Positions 12,018-22,395 are shown, counted from the stretch's first letter. The stretch: DNA of 64,000 nt from Fragilariopsis cylindrus CCMP1102 (GCA_900095095.1 FMBT01000303.1:186001-250000); one strand, 5' to 3'. Notes: generated by a model from the sequence alone, not told the origin. Translations and numbers: made by a program.

Positions 12018-15000
12018 ATGTTAAGGAAACAACAACCCAAGCACTCTAAGTCTAGATCAAGATCTCAGCGTCAATCTCTGGGTCGTCAACGTCGAAGTAC
12101 CGCTCGTTCTTTGAATGGGATGCCTACTTCGGATTCGACTGCCCCAGAATTGCGCGACGATACTCGGTATCACCTTGACCATGCGATGTTACCTCCTACT
12201 ACCCCCCCTCTGGTACTCCTCATTACCGCCGTACTCCCTATCACCGTCAAAACCACCCATCTATTTCCAGTCGCCACCGAGACATCAAACAAGCCCTTCT
12301 TCCGATCGATTCTAACTCTGTCAACAATCCTGATTTACTGTTGTACCAGCGCCACAATATCCAACCCACCATTCAACAACGTGATGAACAGAATAATGAT
12401 ATGTCTTTCTACGATACATCGTATGCTGGGTCTTCAATCTCATCCAATTCAATTTTTACTTCCTCACCGGAACTTCACCCTGCCCGCCGCAACCGGCACC
12501 TACCCAGACAAGACCTTATTGATTCATTACCACCATTCCACCAAATTGGTCAATCTTATATTGGTTCTCCTATTTCCACTTCAACTCAATCCCATGGTGT
12601 TGCTCGCCGCAAACCTCCACCAGTCCAGTCACCTGCTGCTGCTCGCGGTAGATCTACCACCAGTCAAGACTTTGATTTTACCCGCCGTAAATCTCAACCA
12701 GCTCTGCCACCTACTGCTGCTGCTGCTCGCCGTGCTAACCGTAAATCACCACCACTTTCCTCTCCTACCTCTAGACGTACGGTTCGTAAACTCGGTAGAG
12801 AGGACTGTCCTACAATCAGTCGCAACAATGATGAATATTTCAATGATATTGATCATGATGACCATGGTGATGACGATGCTGATGCTGATGATGACGACGA
12901 CAACGCTGGATCGATGCCCGACTTGCAAGAAAGATCGCCATATGATAGCAGCGACAGTGAGGATGATGATGAGGATGATGATGACGGATCGATGCCCGAC
13001 TTGCAAGAAAGATCGCCATATTGTGGCGACAGTGAGGATGACGATGACAACGCACCCGATGATTTTTCCGGTGGTTCGACTGGTGATTTTTCATGTGATT
13101 TGTCAGGCAATTCGACTGGCGATTTTTCATGTGATTCGGCTGGTGATTTTTCATGTGATTTGTCTGGTGCACCTCCCCGCAAAAAATCCACACTTCAACC
13201 ACCTGTTCCTACTTCCGCCCGCCGCCGTACATCTACCGCTACTACACTCCTTGGTTCAAGACGCCGTAAATCTACACCACCTGTTCCTACTTCCGCCCGC
13301 CGCCGTACATCTACCGCTACTACACTCCTTGGTTCCAGTCGCCGTAAATCTACACCACCACCTGTTCCTACTTCTGGTCGCCGTACATCTACCAGATCTA
13401 CTTCAAGTACAGTCTTTGGTTCAAGTCACCGTAAATCTCCACCACTATCTGTTCCTGCTTCCGCTCGCCGCCGTACATCTACCGCAAGTATTGTCCTTGA
13501 TGCAAGTCGCCGTAAATCTCCACCGCTTTCTGGTCCTACTTCCACTCGCCGTACATCTACCGCAAGTATTGTCCTTGGTGCAAGTCGCCGTAAATCTCCT
13601 CCACTATCTGGTCCTATATCAGATGATTTTCTAGATGATTGTTCTGGTCATTCGGAGGATGATTCATCGGGTGATTCGAATGGTGATGCCGAATGCTATA
13701 GTACCGAAGACGGTGAAATTGTTGATTTGACCTCCTCTCGTCGCCGCCCAAAACTCAAGTCTCAGTCTCGTTTCATTTCCCTTGTTCCCGGTGCAGGTGC
13801 TCGTGTTGGTGGTAGTGGTGTTGCACGCTCTAATGAATCCACGGCTGACTCGGATTACAACAACAATTCAAGCATGGATGGGTCCGAGGATGATTACCTT
13901 GATGAAGATTTATACGATGACGAGTCGGTGGTTGTAGTAGAGTCGGGTTCAGGTGATGATGGTTTTGACGATGGAGTTTCAGAAGTTCACCGTGCTGATG
14001 CTGCTTTCTGGAGTTCTGCGAACTGTCCCAAAGGTCTTTACCTGGTGGCTCATACAGAAGATGAGGCTCATGTTATTGAAGATCGCCAAGCAGGTCAAGT
14101 GTATGCCTTCAAACAACTTACCACCATCGACCATCTACAAGTTCGTCAAGAAAAGTTGGGTTCGTTTCTTCGTACAACGTTAGCTCCAGATGTCCCAGTC
14201 CATTTCTACCGCAATCATCGCAACCATACAAATTCATTTTGTGCTGTGATGAATGAAAAGCAATCTGTCGCATCTGTAATTGATTCATTGGATTTTGTCA
14301 CCATGCACAAACATGTATCTGCAGTAAATCCCAAGGATGTGCATGGATGTACCAGGCAAAAGGATCAAACACGAGTCTCGTACGGGTACGCGACCAATAC
14401 ATGTATGCGTCGTGATGAATCCGGCTCCTCCGTTCCTAACCTTCTTAAAGGAACCAGTTCCATCTTTTCACAACATATATTTGAGGGTCTGTCGTCAATC
14501 TTTGATTTGCCCGACCTGCCCTCCTGGGCCTGTTACGAAGCTGATCCACTGCGTCAGGAATACGCTCAGGCAATTGCCAAGAACAATAAGATTGAAGGAG
14601 CAACTATTCACCAGTCCTCCCCCAAGAACCCATGTGCTTCCCATAGGGATGGAAACAATCCTGATTGCACTGATGAAGATCAATTGTCGTTGGTTGTTGG
14701 CGCTTCGAAATGGGTGAAAGGTGTCCGTGTGGGTGCAACTGGTTATTTTCGCAAAAGTATTTCTGATGCAATTATTCGAAAGGCGAAAAATGCTCCCATG
14801 CTAGATGAATTGCTCCAAGTCTACTCGCAGTTTCCGGACGATCGCAAGCACATGGATCCGGAAACGTTAGCTTTATACACCGAAAAAGGCAATGTTATTG
14901 ACAAGCATCATGTTTCTGTTCCGTGTAACCTTAATCCCCTAGGTAAGTTTGCATCCTTGTTCTTGTTTTCCAAAGAAACAGCTATCTGTTGTACTCACCC

Positions 15001-16123
15001 CTCCTTCATTGCTGCTCCTCCCTCATATTATATTGTTGATCTAATTTTTGCACCTTGGTTAGGTTTTCAATCTTTATTTGTGCATTCTACGTGCCGTATT
15101 GTTGACAAGTTTCGATTTACACTGCCCATGATCCTCAGTTCTCTAATCTGTATGGACGTTGTTCCGAACTGTGCTTATTTTTACGACCTGGCGGTGGATG
15201 ACCTTGTTCGCGGGAGAATTCAATTTGAAGGTGATCCTTGGTTGATTGGTCGATTTATCGCATTGAATATGCTTCGTTTACGCAATCGCTTCTTTGCCAG
15301 GAACACTTCGCCGGGCGGGAAGAGCAAGAAAATTGCCCTATATCGGTACAACTGCTACAAGGGATTTGAAACAGAATCCGATATCCCCAATGAGTCTGAC
15401 TGGATTGATAGGACTCTGAAAAAACTAGCTGTGATAATGGGGATCTGGATTCTTGCTCCTGCGAAACCTAATTTGGCCTCGATTAGTGGTGTATACGAGT
15501 CTTGCTCCAAACTTTATCAGGATACAACATATGGTTTGGGTCATCTGCAAGCAAAACATCAGTTTGCTGTACTGTCATATTTTGGTTGTCTTCCTGATTG
15601 GATTCGCGACTATGCTCCCATCAGTGGTCGTGTGTTGGGTTTCTTCCAGAAACGCTACCCCGAACTCAAGTGGAGTAAGGAACCCGGTCGATGCACCATG
15701 ACTACAATTCAAACCTTCTTTGAGCATCGTATTCGCGAATGGTGGACGTATTCTACATTGGAGAATGTAATGTGCAAGGTCTACCGTATACTTTCTCCAA
15801 AAGGTTCCGATTCCCATTTTGTGGATGTCCATAGAGTGGATGAGGTCCTACTTGTGCAGGGACAATCCTCACTGTCAATTTCGTTTCCAGATGGAGAATT
15901 GCTTCCTCTGGATTCCAATTACTTGTGCAACGAATGGGAATTGGTAGATGGGATGTACGTAGCACCTTCCGACATTGCCAACCAGATTTTCGCCAACTCA
16001 CTTTGGACCACCACTTCGAAGTTTCCCTCTTTGGGTGAATTGTTGGTTGATGATGTAGCCGATCGTATTATGGCCGCCTTTCCGTTGATTCAAAAAAAGT
16101 CGAGCCTTGCCTTTTCCTTTTAA
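12018..16123 (+). CDS. Large protein of unknown function, partner gene of a candidate tyrosine-recombinase element
   Basis: About 1,328 aa if read as one gene. It starts at 12018 (MLRKQQPKHSKSRSRSQRQ). The frame must shift once in the C7 run at 12202-12208; one added C joins MLPPTTP to SGTPHYRRTPYHRQ. A 120-nt intron (14943-15062, GTAAGT...TTAG) gives NPLGFQSLFVHS and, being a multiple of three, leaves the frame open if retained. The N-terminal third is basic and disordered. It has the signature RRTVRKLGREDCPTI, acidic runs, the repeat GSMPDLQERSPY, and six Arg-rich RRKSTPPVPTSARRRTST repeats. A SUMO-interaction-like EIVDLTSS follows near 13720. The C-terminal two thirds look folded: CASHRDGNN near residue 873, GYFRKSISD about 40 residues later, then GLGHLQAKHQFAV and LPDWIRDYA. 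I do not recognise this fold. His-x-Asp plus a downstream Arg could suggest a 2OG-oxygenase-like core, which is speculative. Confidence 0.7.
14943..15062 (+). other. Probable 120-nt intron in the large unknown gene
   Basis: Donor G|GTAAGT at 14943 and acceptor TTAG at 15061-15062, interrupting a codon for Gly. The intervening segment translates to an out-of-character hydrophobic stretch (SLFLFSKETAICC). Removing it joins NLNPL to GFQSLFVHS in frame. The length is typical of introns elsewhere in this window. Confidence 0.65.
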
Positions 16124-16260
16124 AAGGAGGAACTCACGAACCAATGTTTCCTTTATGTATTTATGTTATATACAATTTATGCTCCTAACTGTTAATAAAG
16201 TAATATTTACTACAAATCTGTTCTTTACATGTAGATAGGTTTTCTCCTCCGTATATACTC

Positions 16261-16405
16261 CATTGTGCAATTCTCTTGATCTTCTTGCTAGTACTTACTG
16301 CATTGTGCAATTTTCTTCATCTCCTTGCTGGTACTGCTGTGTCTAGAAATGCATTGTGCAATTTTCTTCATCTCCTCCTTGCTGGTACTGCTGTGCCTAG
16401 AAATG
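16261..16405 (+). repeat. About 52-bp tandem repeat, three copies
   Basis: Units start at 16261, 16301 and 16352 with the core CATTGTGCAATTTTCTTCAT and a tail GCTGGTACTGCTGTG. The first copy is shortened. Confidence 0.85.
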
Positions 16406-16439
16406 TCCATTGTCAATAATTCCCTGTTGGTATCGTAGA

Positions 16440-16657
16440 AGAGGGGCAATGCAATGGAATGGATGGTTCTATACTTTGTATGTGCCTTTCTCACTGTGCA
16501 TTGAGAGTTATAAAATAATGGGTTGTTGCTCCACCACTAATACGGAGAAGAGGTGCCATGCAATGGAATGGATGGTTCTAAACTTAGTATGTGCCTTTCT
16601 CACTGTGCATCGAAAGTTATAAAATAATGGGTTGTTGCTCCACCACTAATACTTGAT
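16440..16657 (+). repeat. 109-bp direct tandem repeat, two copies
   Basis: The segment beginning ATGCAATGGAATGGATGG at 16449 recurs at 16558 with few substitutions. It ends in GGGTTGTTGCTCCACCAC followed by TAATAC. A weaker third trace (ATGGATAGCACTATACTTGG) follows near 16687. Confidence 0.85.
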
Positions 16658-17178
16658 GAAGACATTTTTCATAATGGGTACTATTGCATGGATAGCACTA
16701 TACTTGGTATCTGCCGTCCCAACCCTGCATCGACAGTCAAAGCGTAAAGCCTATTGACATGCTCTTAACATTAATCGTATCCTTATCCCCCGTTTTCCTA
16801 AAGAATGATTCTAATATGCACATATTGGGCCACGTACCTATACCGTTTCTCGTAATAGTAGGTAATTTTGAATTTATGGCGACTGGTGGCGAATGCACGA
16901 GGGAATTGTAACGGCGGGTGCAGGTTTGTCTTGTTTATAAAAAAAACGGGGTCCCATGGGATTCAGATGTCATGACAACCACATGTAGGTGGAAAACAAA
17001 CACCGAACCGAAATTCTATGATCGTGATCGTGCCTTCAACTTGTAACAAAATAACGATGGCAACGTTGGGCATCAAGCAAGAGGAGGATTCTTCGCTATA
17101 CTATAGCTATTTGTAGTGGTAGGATTTATATTTGTTAAAACTATTACCTATTATTTATATACGTAAGACTAAATTACG

Positions 17179-17730
17179 GTGTATGAGCCGAATACTGCGT
17201 TTCTGGTTTCATCAGGCAACTCGCTCATCTCAGTTTCGAATTTAACACTAACGTGCGCTTGCTGTGGGAAAACTTGCTCTTCGTATGTCGGGGTGTATAA
17301 ACATAGCCATAAATGCACAAAAATCCACCCACACGAAAAGATGGTTGGAAACAGGAAAACGGCACCTAAACCGATTGAAACCGAAACCACTCGGAAGGAG
17401 GATGGTCCACAACCAGCAAAAATAAGTCCACAAGGCGATACACCAAATTGGATGGAAGAGGGATTGAATTACATGGGATCAAAGAACACCGAGGGTGTAA
17501 TAGAATCACAAGATATCATTGGTACAGGAGAAAACAACCACATACACAAAGAAATGTCAGCAGACACGAGACCGGAGCACGACATACACACCACATCCAA
17601 TACACCAATGAGGGAAAGGTGCATTAAAAAAAAACGCGAAGTAGAGAAACGTGAGGTTAGAAATCCAGTGCAAACGAGGAGCCGGGCAAAGGTGGTAACA
17701 AGTACCGATCCTGTTATCGGATACGTGTAG
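17179..17730 (+). CDS. Small zinc-finger protein between the two large convergent genes
   Basis: A 183-aa frame from ATG 17183 or the near-start at 17179. Residues about 27-47 form CACCGKTCSSYVGVYKHSHK-C. This is a CxxCGxxCxSxxGxxxHxxxC finger of the type found in transposon and retroelement proteins. The rest is hydrophilic with a basic tail (KKKREVEKREVRNPVQTRSR) that could bind nucleic acid or localise to the nucleus. It ends 72 bp before the 3' end of the opposing recombinase gene. Its placement inside the candidate element suggests an accessory DNA-binding protein, which is inference. The finger could also be a relic of an unrelated transposon. Confidence 0.55.
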   Translation: MYEPNTAFLVSSGNSLISVSNLTLTCACCGKTCSSYVGVYKHSHKCTKIHPHEKMVGNRKTAPKPIETETTRKEDGPQPAKISPQGDTPNWMEEGLNYMGSKNTEGVIESQDIIGTGENNHIHKEMSADTRPEHDIHTTSNTPMRERCIKKKREVEKREVRNPVQTRSRAKVVTSTDPVIGYV

Positions 17731-17802
17731 AAAATTCTAGAACTAGGTATTTTAAACAATAAAGGAAAACTTAAAAAACGTAAATATCTTTTTATCAGTA
17801 AG

Positions 17803-20800
17803 TTAAAGTACGGGCATATTATTTTTTTTTTTTTTTTTTGACTTTGCCTTTTTGGTAGAGGGTGGTGGGGTCGTCCATACGGCGGCACATTTTTTGGCGA
17901 TACACGGGCACAATGGCTTCTGTTCGATTTTGTTCTTACCAAATTCCCAAGAAGGGTGAGCAACAAAGAACTTGTCAGCATCACCATCGTGGCAATTAAA
18001 GAGGCACGTAGCAAAGTAAATTAATTGACAACGATGTTGACGATGAAAGCGGAGAAAGCCAAGTTTCGGTTCAATATCTTTGCCTAAATCGAAGTCGGAG
18101 CATGTATTAAATGACCAACCATTAAAGTCGAGATTGTGACTGTGAACGGTGAGAGAGGCACTTTCGTGATATAGGCGGTAGGTGGCGTATACTAGGTGTT
18201 GTCCTTTAAGCTTGAAGAAATCCTTGCGAATATTCTCTTCTGCTTTCAACCTGTAGTAAATTTTTTCAGATTTGAGGAACCGGTGTGGCTCGAGGAAAAG
18301 GAATTGGTCGACCGGCTGGTTAGGATTGGAAGAAATCAGATCACCCATGGAGGCTGAATCTAACACATCGGTTTTTGTGATAATAGAAACATTGGCGGGC
18401 ATTTCGTGGATGTGGTTGTACTTGTACCGTGGAGCAACCCCGGAAGCTTCATAATCTTGATCAATACATTTAAATATATCCAATCGTTGAGCAGCCGTCA
18501 TGGAAATGGCTAGGAGTTTCTGTTCCAGGGTGGATTGGGACTCTTTGGTGAAACGCCTCAGGTAGGATTTTTGGAGGAGAAAGTGGGCATTTCGGTAATT
18601 GGGATCTGTTGATGAAACACGAAGCATATCTTCGACGAAATATCTCGCAATATCTTGAATGTTGTGACTGTTCGAGAGACGGGGACTACCTATGAGATTG
18701 TATACTCTTTGCAGGGTGCTTTTGGAACCTTTGCAGAGGTTAGTGGTAAATGGATAGATAGCTAATGCCTTCCGGAGCTTAGATTCCCTAACCATTAATT
18801 CGCGATAATGGCATGCGTCACCCCGGTATTTTTCTGATACATTTTGAGAATTGTGACGAGCAGCTTCCTTCACGCGATCCGGGTCGCCTCCCCCCAAAAC
18901 ACCAAACATGTAATAAGTGTGGCGACCGACATGCGACCCAATGCTAATTTCTTTAATGCCCGGTAAAGGATCGTGACTAGCAAAGAATATTTCTTTCAGC
19001 CACTTTGTGTAATAACCTTTTGTGGCTTCTTCTATATCTAACAGCCGCTTTTCCAGTCTTTTTTTTTTGAGGGATGTATACTCGGCAGAATCATTAGTGG
19101 AAAATGTGATCGGATTTTCCGCAATTTTTTGGGTAAGCCTAGCAGCAAGAGGAATAGTGAAAAGTTTTTCATCGTTGAATTCATGGGGTGGATGCATGGG
19201 TGAACCAGATTCTGGATCGACGTCGTACCCGTCTGGGTTGGGCTGGTCAATGTTGGCTTCGTAACGGTGTACATGAATATAGACGAGAAGGTGACGCATG
19301 TAACATAATTTTGGGAAATTGTCTTTCCACTCGACGTTGTACAAAGTGGGCTTTAACTCCCCTTTCTCCCAAACCTCCTTGGGAAGGGATTGTATTCCAA
19401 GTAGTTCCGACTGCCTCATAGCCCACAAATGACGATTGAATTCACCCATGTTCGAGTTGACAAGTCCACAACCACGATTGGCTAATGTAAAAGATTGGAT
19501 GAGCATGAGGAAATACGTAAAATCTAATTTTTCAAATTTTTTAGCCTCAACTAATTTATGTATCGACAGCATCTCTGGTGGAATAAAGGCATCTCGTTGT
19601 TTTGGTATGATTCCAGATTTCTTGGCAAAATTACGCATATCAGCCTTGGCCAGTCGGATGTCGGGTGAATGACAAGGATTCCCGGTAGAAAAGAAACGGG
19701 AACTCGCCGATCCGCAACCATAAATCGTGTGATGAGTGCATTTTGGAATTACGCCGTCGGCTTTTTCTGCCGTGTATTTAATTAACTGTTGCCTGCATTC
19801 ATGACAGAATTTATCAAATGGACCCACAAGACCATGTGACTGATGCAGGATGGTAAGGGGACTAAAAGTGTGTTTCATATTATCTAACGATTGACATCCC
19901 CCTTGTGCATGAATATGCGTGCCAAAAACATCACGAAGTGGAACTTTTTCTACGTCAAAATCCGCAAACATCGGTGTGCCAGGTGGGGACATCTTGTGCC
20001 GAATGTATTGTCGAATAGTAACGGGGTCCATGGGGGGACAATGTTTGGGAGGGGTTTCCAACATAATCAACATGGATTCATAGTCACCAATGATTGCGCA
20101 GAAAACATACAAATGTCGGATAATACCTTCCATCAAGTTTGCCGCTCGAGGCCCAACTCTGCCTCCAAATCGAGCCGAACCTGCTCCGGACATGTACGTC
20201 GGACCTTGGGATAAATTTTGCGCATGGTACTCTTCGATGGACTCGGCATGGGATTCATTGAACAACCGGGAGGCACGTGATCCGGAATCACAAATGGATG
20301 CAAACTGTATATAATGCCCACCGTGTTTACGTAATCGACTAATAACCTCGGGAAGTATATCTAGGTTAAGTGAAAGTGCCAATTCAAGGATTTTATCAAC
20401 GGAGTGTGACAAGTATGTGTTTTGGATGACTTTTTTCTCTTTCTTGTGGTTAGAATATAGTGAATGTGGATAATCTGGGAGGAGGTCAAAAACGGATTTA
20501 GATTTAGATTTTTGAGCGGTGGCGGTAGTCGTACTCGAATCAGTTGTCGTGGGCGCTGTTGTGCGAACTCCAACTGGGGAAATGAGGGCACTTCCTCGGC
20601 TCAAGTGGTTTCGTGGATTAAGGCGACCGGGTCTGCTAACACGAGTACCTGAACCACCGTCTGTAGTATTATTTAGAGCAGCAACTATACGCGTTTCAGC
20701 CTGTTCCATTTCGGTCGGTTGACGGATAGCGGTGTTTTGAAGTACACCCAAAGCAATTGAAGAATTGGGTGGCGAATTGGCTGACTTGTCCGGCGGTTGG

Positions 20801-22395
20801 CAAAAAAAACAAATCATCCCAGTTCCGTCGTGACTTGGACCGTCACCGTTGCCTGAGCACAAAGCGCCATGGAATGGACCTTTGCATTCCGTGCAATGAT
20901 GTTGTATCGCGCCTCTGATTGTTCCACCAATCGTACAATACTCAAGAGCACAGCATTTAGGCAACTCGGGTGAAGAATCTGGTAAAGAATCGGGTGAAGA
21001 ATTGGGTGAAGAATTGGGTGAAGAATTGGGTGAAGAATCGGGAGAAGACTCGGGAGAAGACTCGGGTGGAGACTTGGGTGGAGAATCGGGTGAAGAATCG
21101 GGTGAAGAATCGGGTGAAGAATCAGGTGGAGACTCGTTGCTTTGCGCCTCGAAGCGAGCAATACCACGGATTACCTCTGCACGGTTCCATGATACGCTGA
21201 AGATGGAAGGTGATGACATTTGAATAAAAAAATCATCAGCGTCAACGGCATATTCACCATCCACGTCATCCCCCTTATCAACGAAGGGAAGAACTCTACC
21301 TACACTATTGCAAGGCCCAAGAACATCTCTACCAACAAAACGGTGGGGTGTGGTACCTCCGCCACCACGTAATCGGAGAACCGCGGCTGGAACACACGGT
21401 ATACCATCTTCTTCATTTTCACCATCCTCATTGTCGATATCATGATCATCCTCAAAATCACTGTCGCTGTCGCTTGGGCAGGAATATCTACAACTCAAGT
21501 CGGGACACGATCCATCGTCGTCATCATCCTCGCTGTCGCTGCTATCATATGGCGATCTTTCTTGCAAGCCGGGCATCGATCCATCGTCGTCATCATCCTC
21601 GCTGTCGCTGCTATCATATGGCAAAAATCTCCCTGGCAAGCCGGGCATCGATCCATCATCATCATCATCATCATCATCATCTTCATCTTCATCTTCATCT
21701 TCGTCTTCATCCTCATCATCACCACCATGGTCATCTTCATCACCATCAGCTTCATAATCGTCAACATCTTCGTCGTCTGCGTCATCATCGTCATCATCAT
21801 CTTCATCTTCATCATCTTCATCGTCAAAAACATTAAAACATTCATCTTTCTTGCGACAGATTGTAGGACCGCCTTCTTTACCGAGTTTACGCGCCGTACG
21901 TCTAGAATAACTGCGTGTAACTCTTTTAGTTTTTTTATCTTCTCTAATACATAGAATAATAGATTTGGTGGGTGGAACTACTTGTGTATCAGATGATTTC
22001 GTTTCAGTTGTTTCCACTCTAATACCATCATTAGACATTTCCACGTCTTCCATATATGGGGTCGTGGGCAGAATAGGCTGTTGCTTGGGACGAATCATTT
22101 GTGTTTTTGGTTCGAACACGTTAGCAAAAACTTGTGGTTCGGAAACGATCATTGTCTTATTCATCGGGTGAATCTGCGTGTCTGCGACATGCATCGATGG
22201 TGCGGCATTTGATGGTGCGTGAAAGATAGTGCGGGGGGGACAGGCATCCGTGCCCCCCAAACGAGGGTAGTTCCGAGCATTTAACACTAAAAGAGGTGGA
22301 GACGGTGTGTGTTTTCGTTTACCTTTTGGAATGCAGAGTTTGAATCCAATATTATCTAGCTTGGGCCAACTGAAAGGAGTACTTTGGAAAACCAT
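17803..22395 (-). CDS. Giant tyrosine recombinase with PHD-like zinc finger (Crypton-like)
   Basis: About 1,530 aa if translation starts at ATG 22395 (MVFQSTPFSWPKLDN). The frame is open to 22671, but that upstream part looks non-coding and contains a TATA-like tract. Order of regions: basic signature RRTARKLGKEGGPTI (about residue 180), long Asp/Glu tract, Ser/Asp repeats, Pro-Ser-Asp repeats (PDSSPDSSP). A Cys/His finger follows at about 480-527 (CC..C, C-x2-C, HxxxC, CFFC). Then come a helical core-binding-like segment and the catalytic domain. Catalytic residues as in the phage-integrase/tyrosine recombinase superfamily: Arg in LANRGCGLV (about 972), HVGRHT (HxxR, about 1153), RHNS (about 1180) and nucleophile Tyr in SEKYRGD (about 1187). 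A Lys-rich tail ends the protein. The coding frame is intact. Predicted role is DNA strand exchange for a transposon; the closest known class is Crypton. Confidence 0.78.
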   Translation of the reverse strand: MVFQSTPFSWPKLDNIGFKLCIPKGKRKHTPSPPLLVLNARNYPRLGGTDACPPRTIFHAPSNAAPSMHVADTQIHPMNKTMIVSEPQVFANVFEPKTQMIRPKQQPILPTTPYMEDVEMSNDGIRVETTETKSSDTQVVPPTKSIILCIREDKKTKRVTRSYSRRTARKLGKEGGPTICRKKDECFNVFDDEDDEDEDDDDDDDADDEDVDDYEADGDEDDHGGDDEDEDEDEDEDEDDDDDDDDDGSMPGLPGRFLPYDSSDSEDDDDDGSMPGLQERSPYDSSDSEDDDDDGSCPDLSCRYSCPSDSDSDFEDDHDIDNEDGENEEDGIPCVPAAVLRLRGGGGTTPHRFVGRDVLGPCNSVGRVLPFVDKGDDVDGEYAVDADDFFIQMSSPSIFSVSWNRAEVIRGIARFEAQSNESPPDSSPDSSPDSSPDSPPKSPPESSPESSPDSSPNSSPNSSPNSSPDSLPDSSPELPKCCALEYCTIGGTIRGAIQHHCTECKGPFHGALCSGNGDGPSHDGTGMICFFCQPPDKSANSPPNSSIALGVLQNTAIRQPTEMEQAETRIVAALNNTTDGGSGTRVSRPGRLNPRNHLSRGSALISPVGVRTTAPTTTDSSTTTATAQKSKSKSVFDLLPDYPHSLYSNHKKEKKVIQNTYLSHSVDKILELALSLNLDILPEVISRLRKHGGHYIQFASICDSGSRASRLFNESHAESIEEYHAQNLSQGPTYMSGAGSARFGGRVGPRAANLMEGIIRHLYVFCAIIGDYESMLIMLETPPKHCPPMDPVTIRQYIRHKMSPPGTPMFADFDVEKVPLRDVFGTHIHAQGGCQSLDNMKHTFSPLTILHQSHGLVGPFDKFCHECRQQLIKYTAEKADGVIPKCTHHTIYGCGSASSRFFSTGNPCHSPDIRLAKADMRNFAKKSGIIPKQRDAFIPPEMLSIHKLVEAKKFEKLDFTYFLMLIQSFTLANRGCGLVNSNMGEFNRHLWAMRQSELLGIQSLPKEVWEKGELKPTLYNVEWKDNFPKLCYMRHLLVYIHVHRYEANIDQPNPDGYDVDPESGSPMHPPHEFNDEKLFTIPLAARLTQKIAENPITFSTNDSAEYTSLKKKRLEKRLLDIEEATKGYYTKWLKEIFFASHDPLPGIKEISIGSHVGRHTYYMFGVLGGGDPDRVKEAARHNSQNVSEKYRGDACHYRELMVRESKLRKALAIYPFTTNLCKGSKSTLQRVYNLIGSPRLSNSHNIQDIARYFVEDMLRVSSTDPNYRNAHFLLQKSYLRRFTKESQSTLEQKLLAISMTAAQRLDIFKCIDQDYEASGVAPRYKYNHIHEMPANVSIITKTDVLDSASMGDLISSNPNQPVDQFLFLEPHRFLKSEKIYYRLKAEENIRKDFFKLKGQHLVYATYRLYHESASLTVHSHNLDFNGWSFNTCSDFDLGKDIEPKLGFLRFHRQHRCQLIYFATCLFNCHDGDADKFFVAHPSWEFGKNKIEQKPLCPCIAKKCAAVWTTPPPSTKKAKSKKKKKNNMPVL

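Larger units (their letters stand above)
16124..17178. other. Spacer with two families of tandem repeats
   Basis: AAUAAA-like signals follow the stop at 16123 (TTAATAAAG near 16192). The remainder is dominated by the repeats annotated separately. No open frame of note. Confidence 0.6.
12018..22395. mobile_element. Candidate tyrosine-recombinase (Crypton-like) mobile element with three genes
   Basis: Two very large genes face each other (12018 plus, 22395 minus) with a small zinc-finger gene and tandem repeats between them. The minus gene has the full tyrosine-recombinase residue set. Both large genes start with the same basic signature (RRTxRKLG[KR]E..PTI) and the same acidic repeat (GSMP[DG]L..RSPYDSSDSEDDD). 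Cryptons are known tyrosine-recombinase transposons with a stramenopile lineage (CryptonS). A three-gene form of about 10 kb would be atypical. Terminal repeats were not found, so the true ends are unknown; the coordinates are simply those of the outer start codons. The alternative is a pair of domesticated or host genes that share a promoter-proximal domain. Confidence 0.4.

Noticed and set aside
12853-13202. Minus-strand frames of 112-120 aa
   Set aside because: Shadows of the Asp/Ser-rich part of the plus gene.
12018-13634. 538-aa plus frame continuing past 12210
   Set aside because: After the C7 run its translation becomes composition-biased and loses similarity to the partner gene. The other frame carries the shared signature, so only the first 60 residues belong to the gene.
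20814-21223. Frames with HPILHPILHP or EELGEE repeats
   Set aside because: Antisense or shifted readings of the Pro-Asp-Ser-Ser repeat of the recombinase gene.
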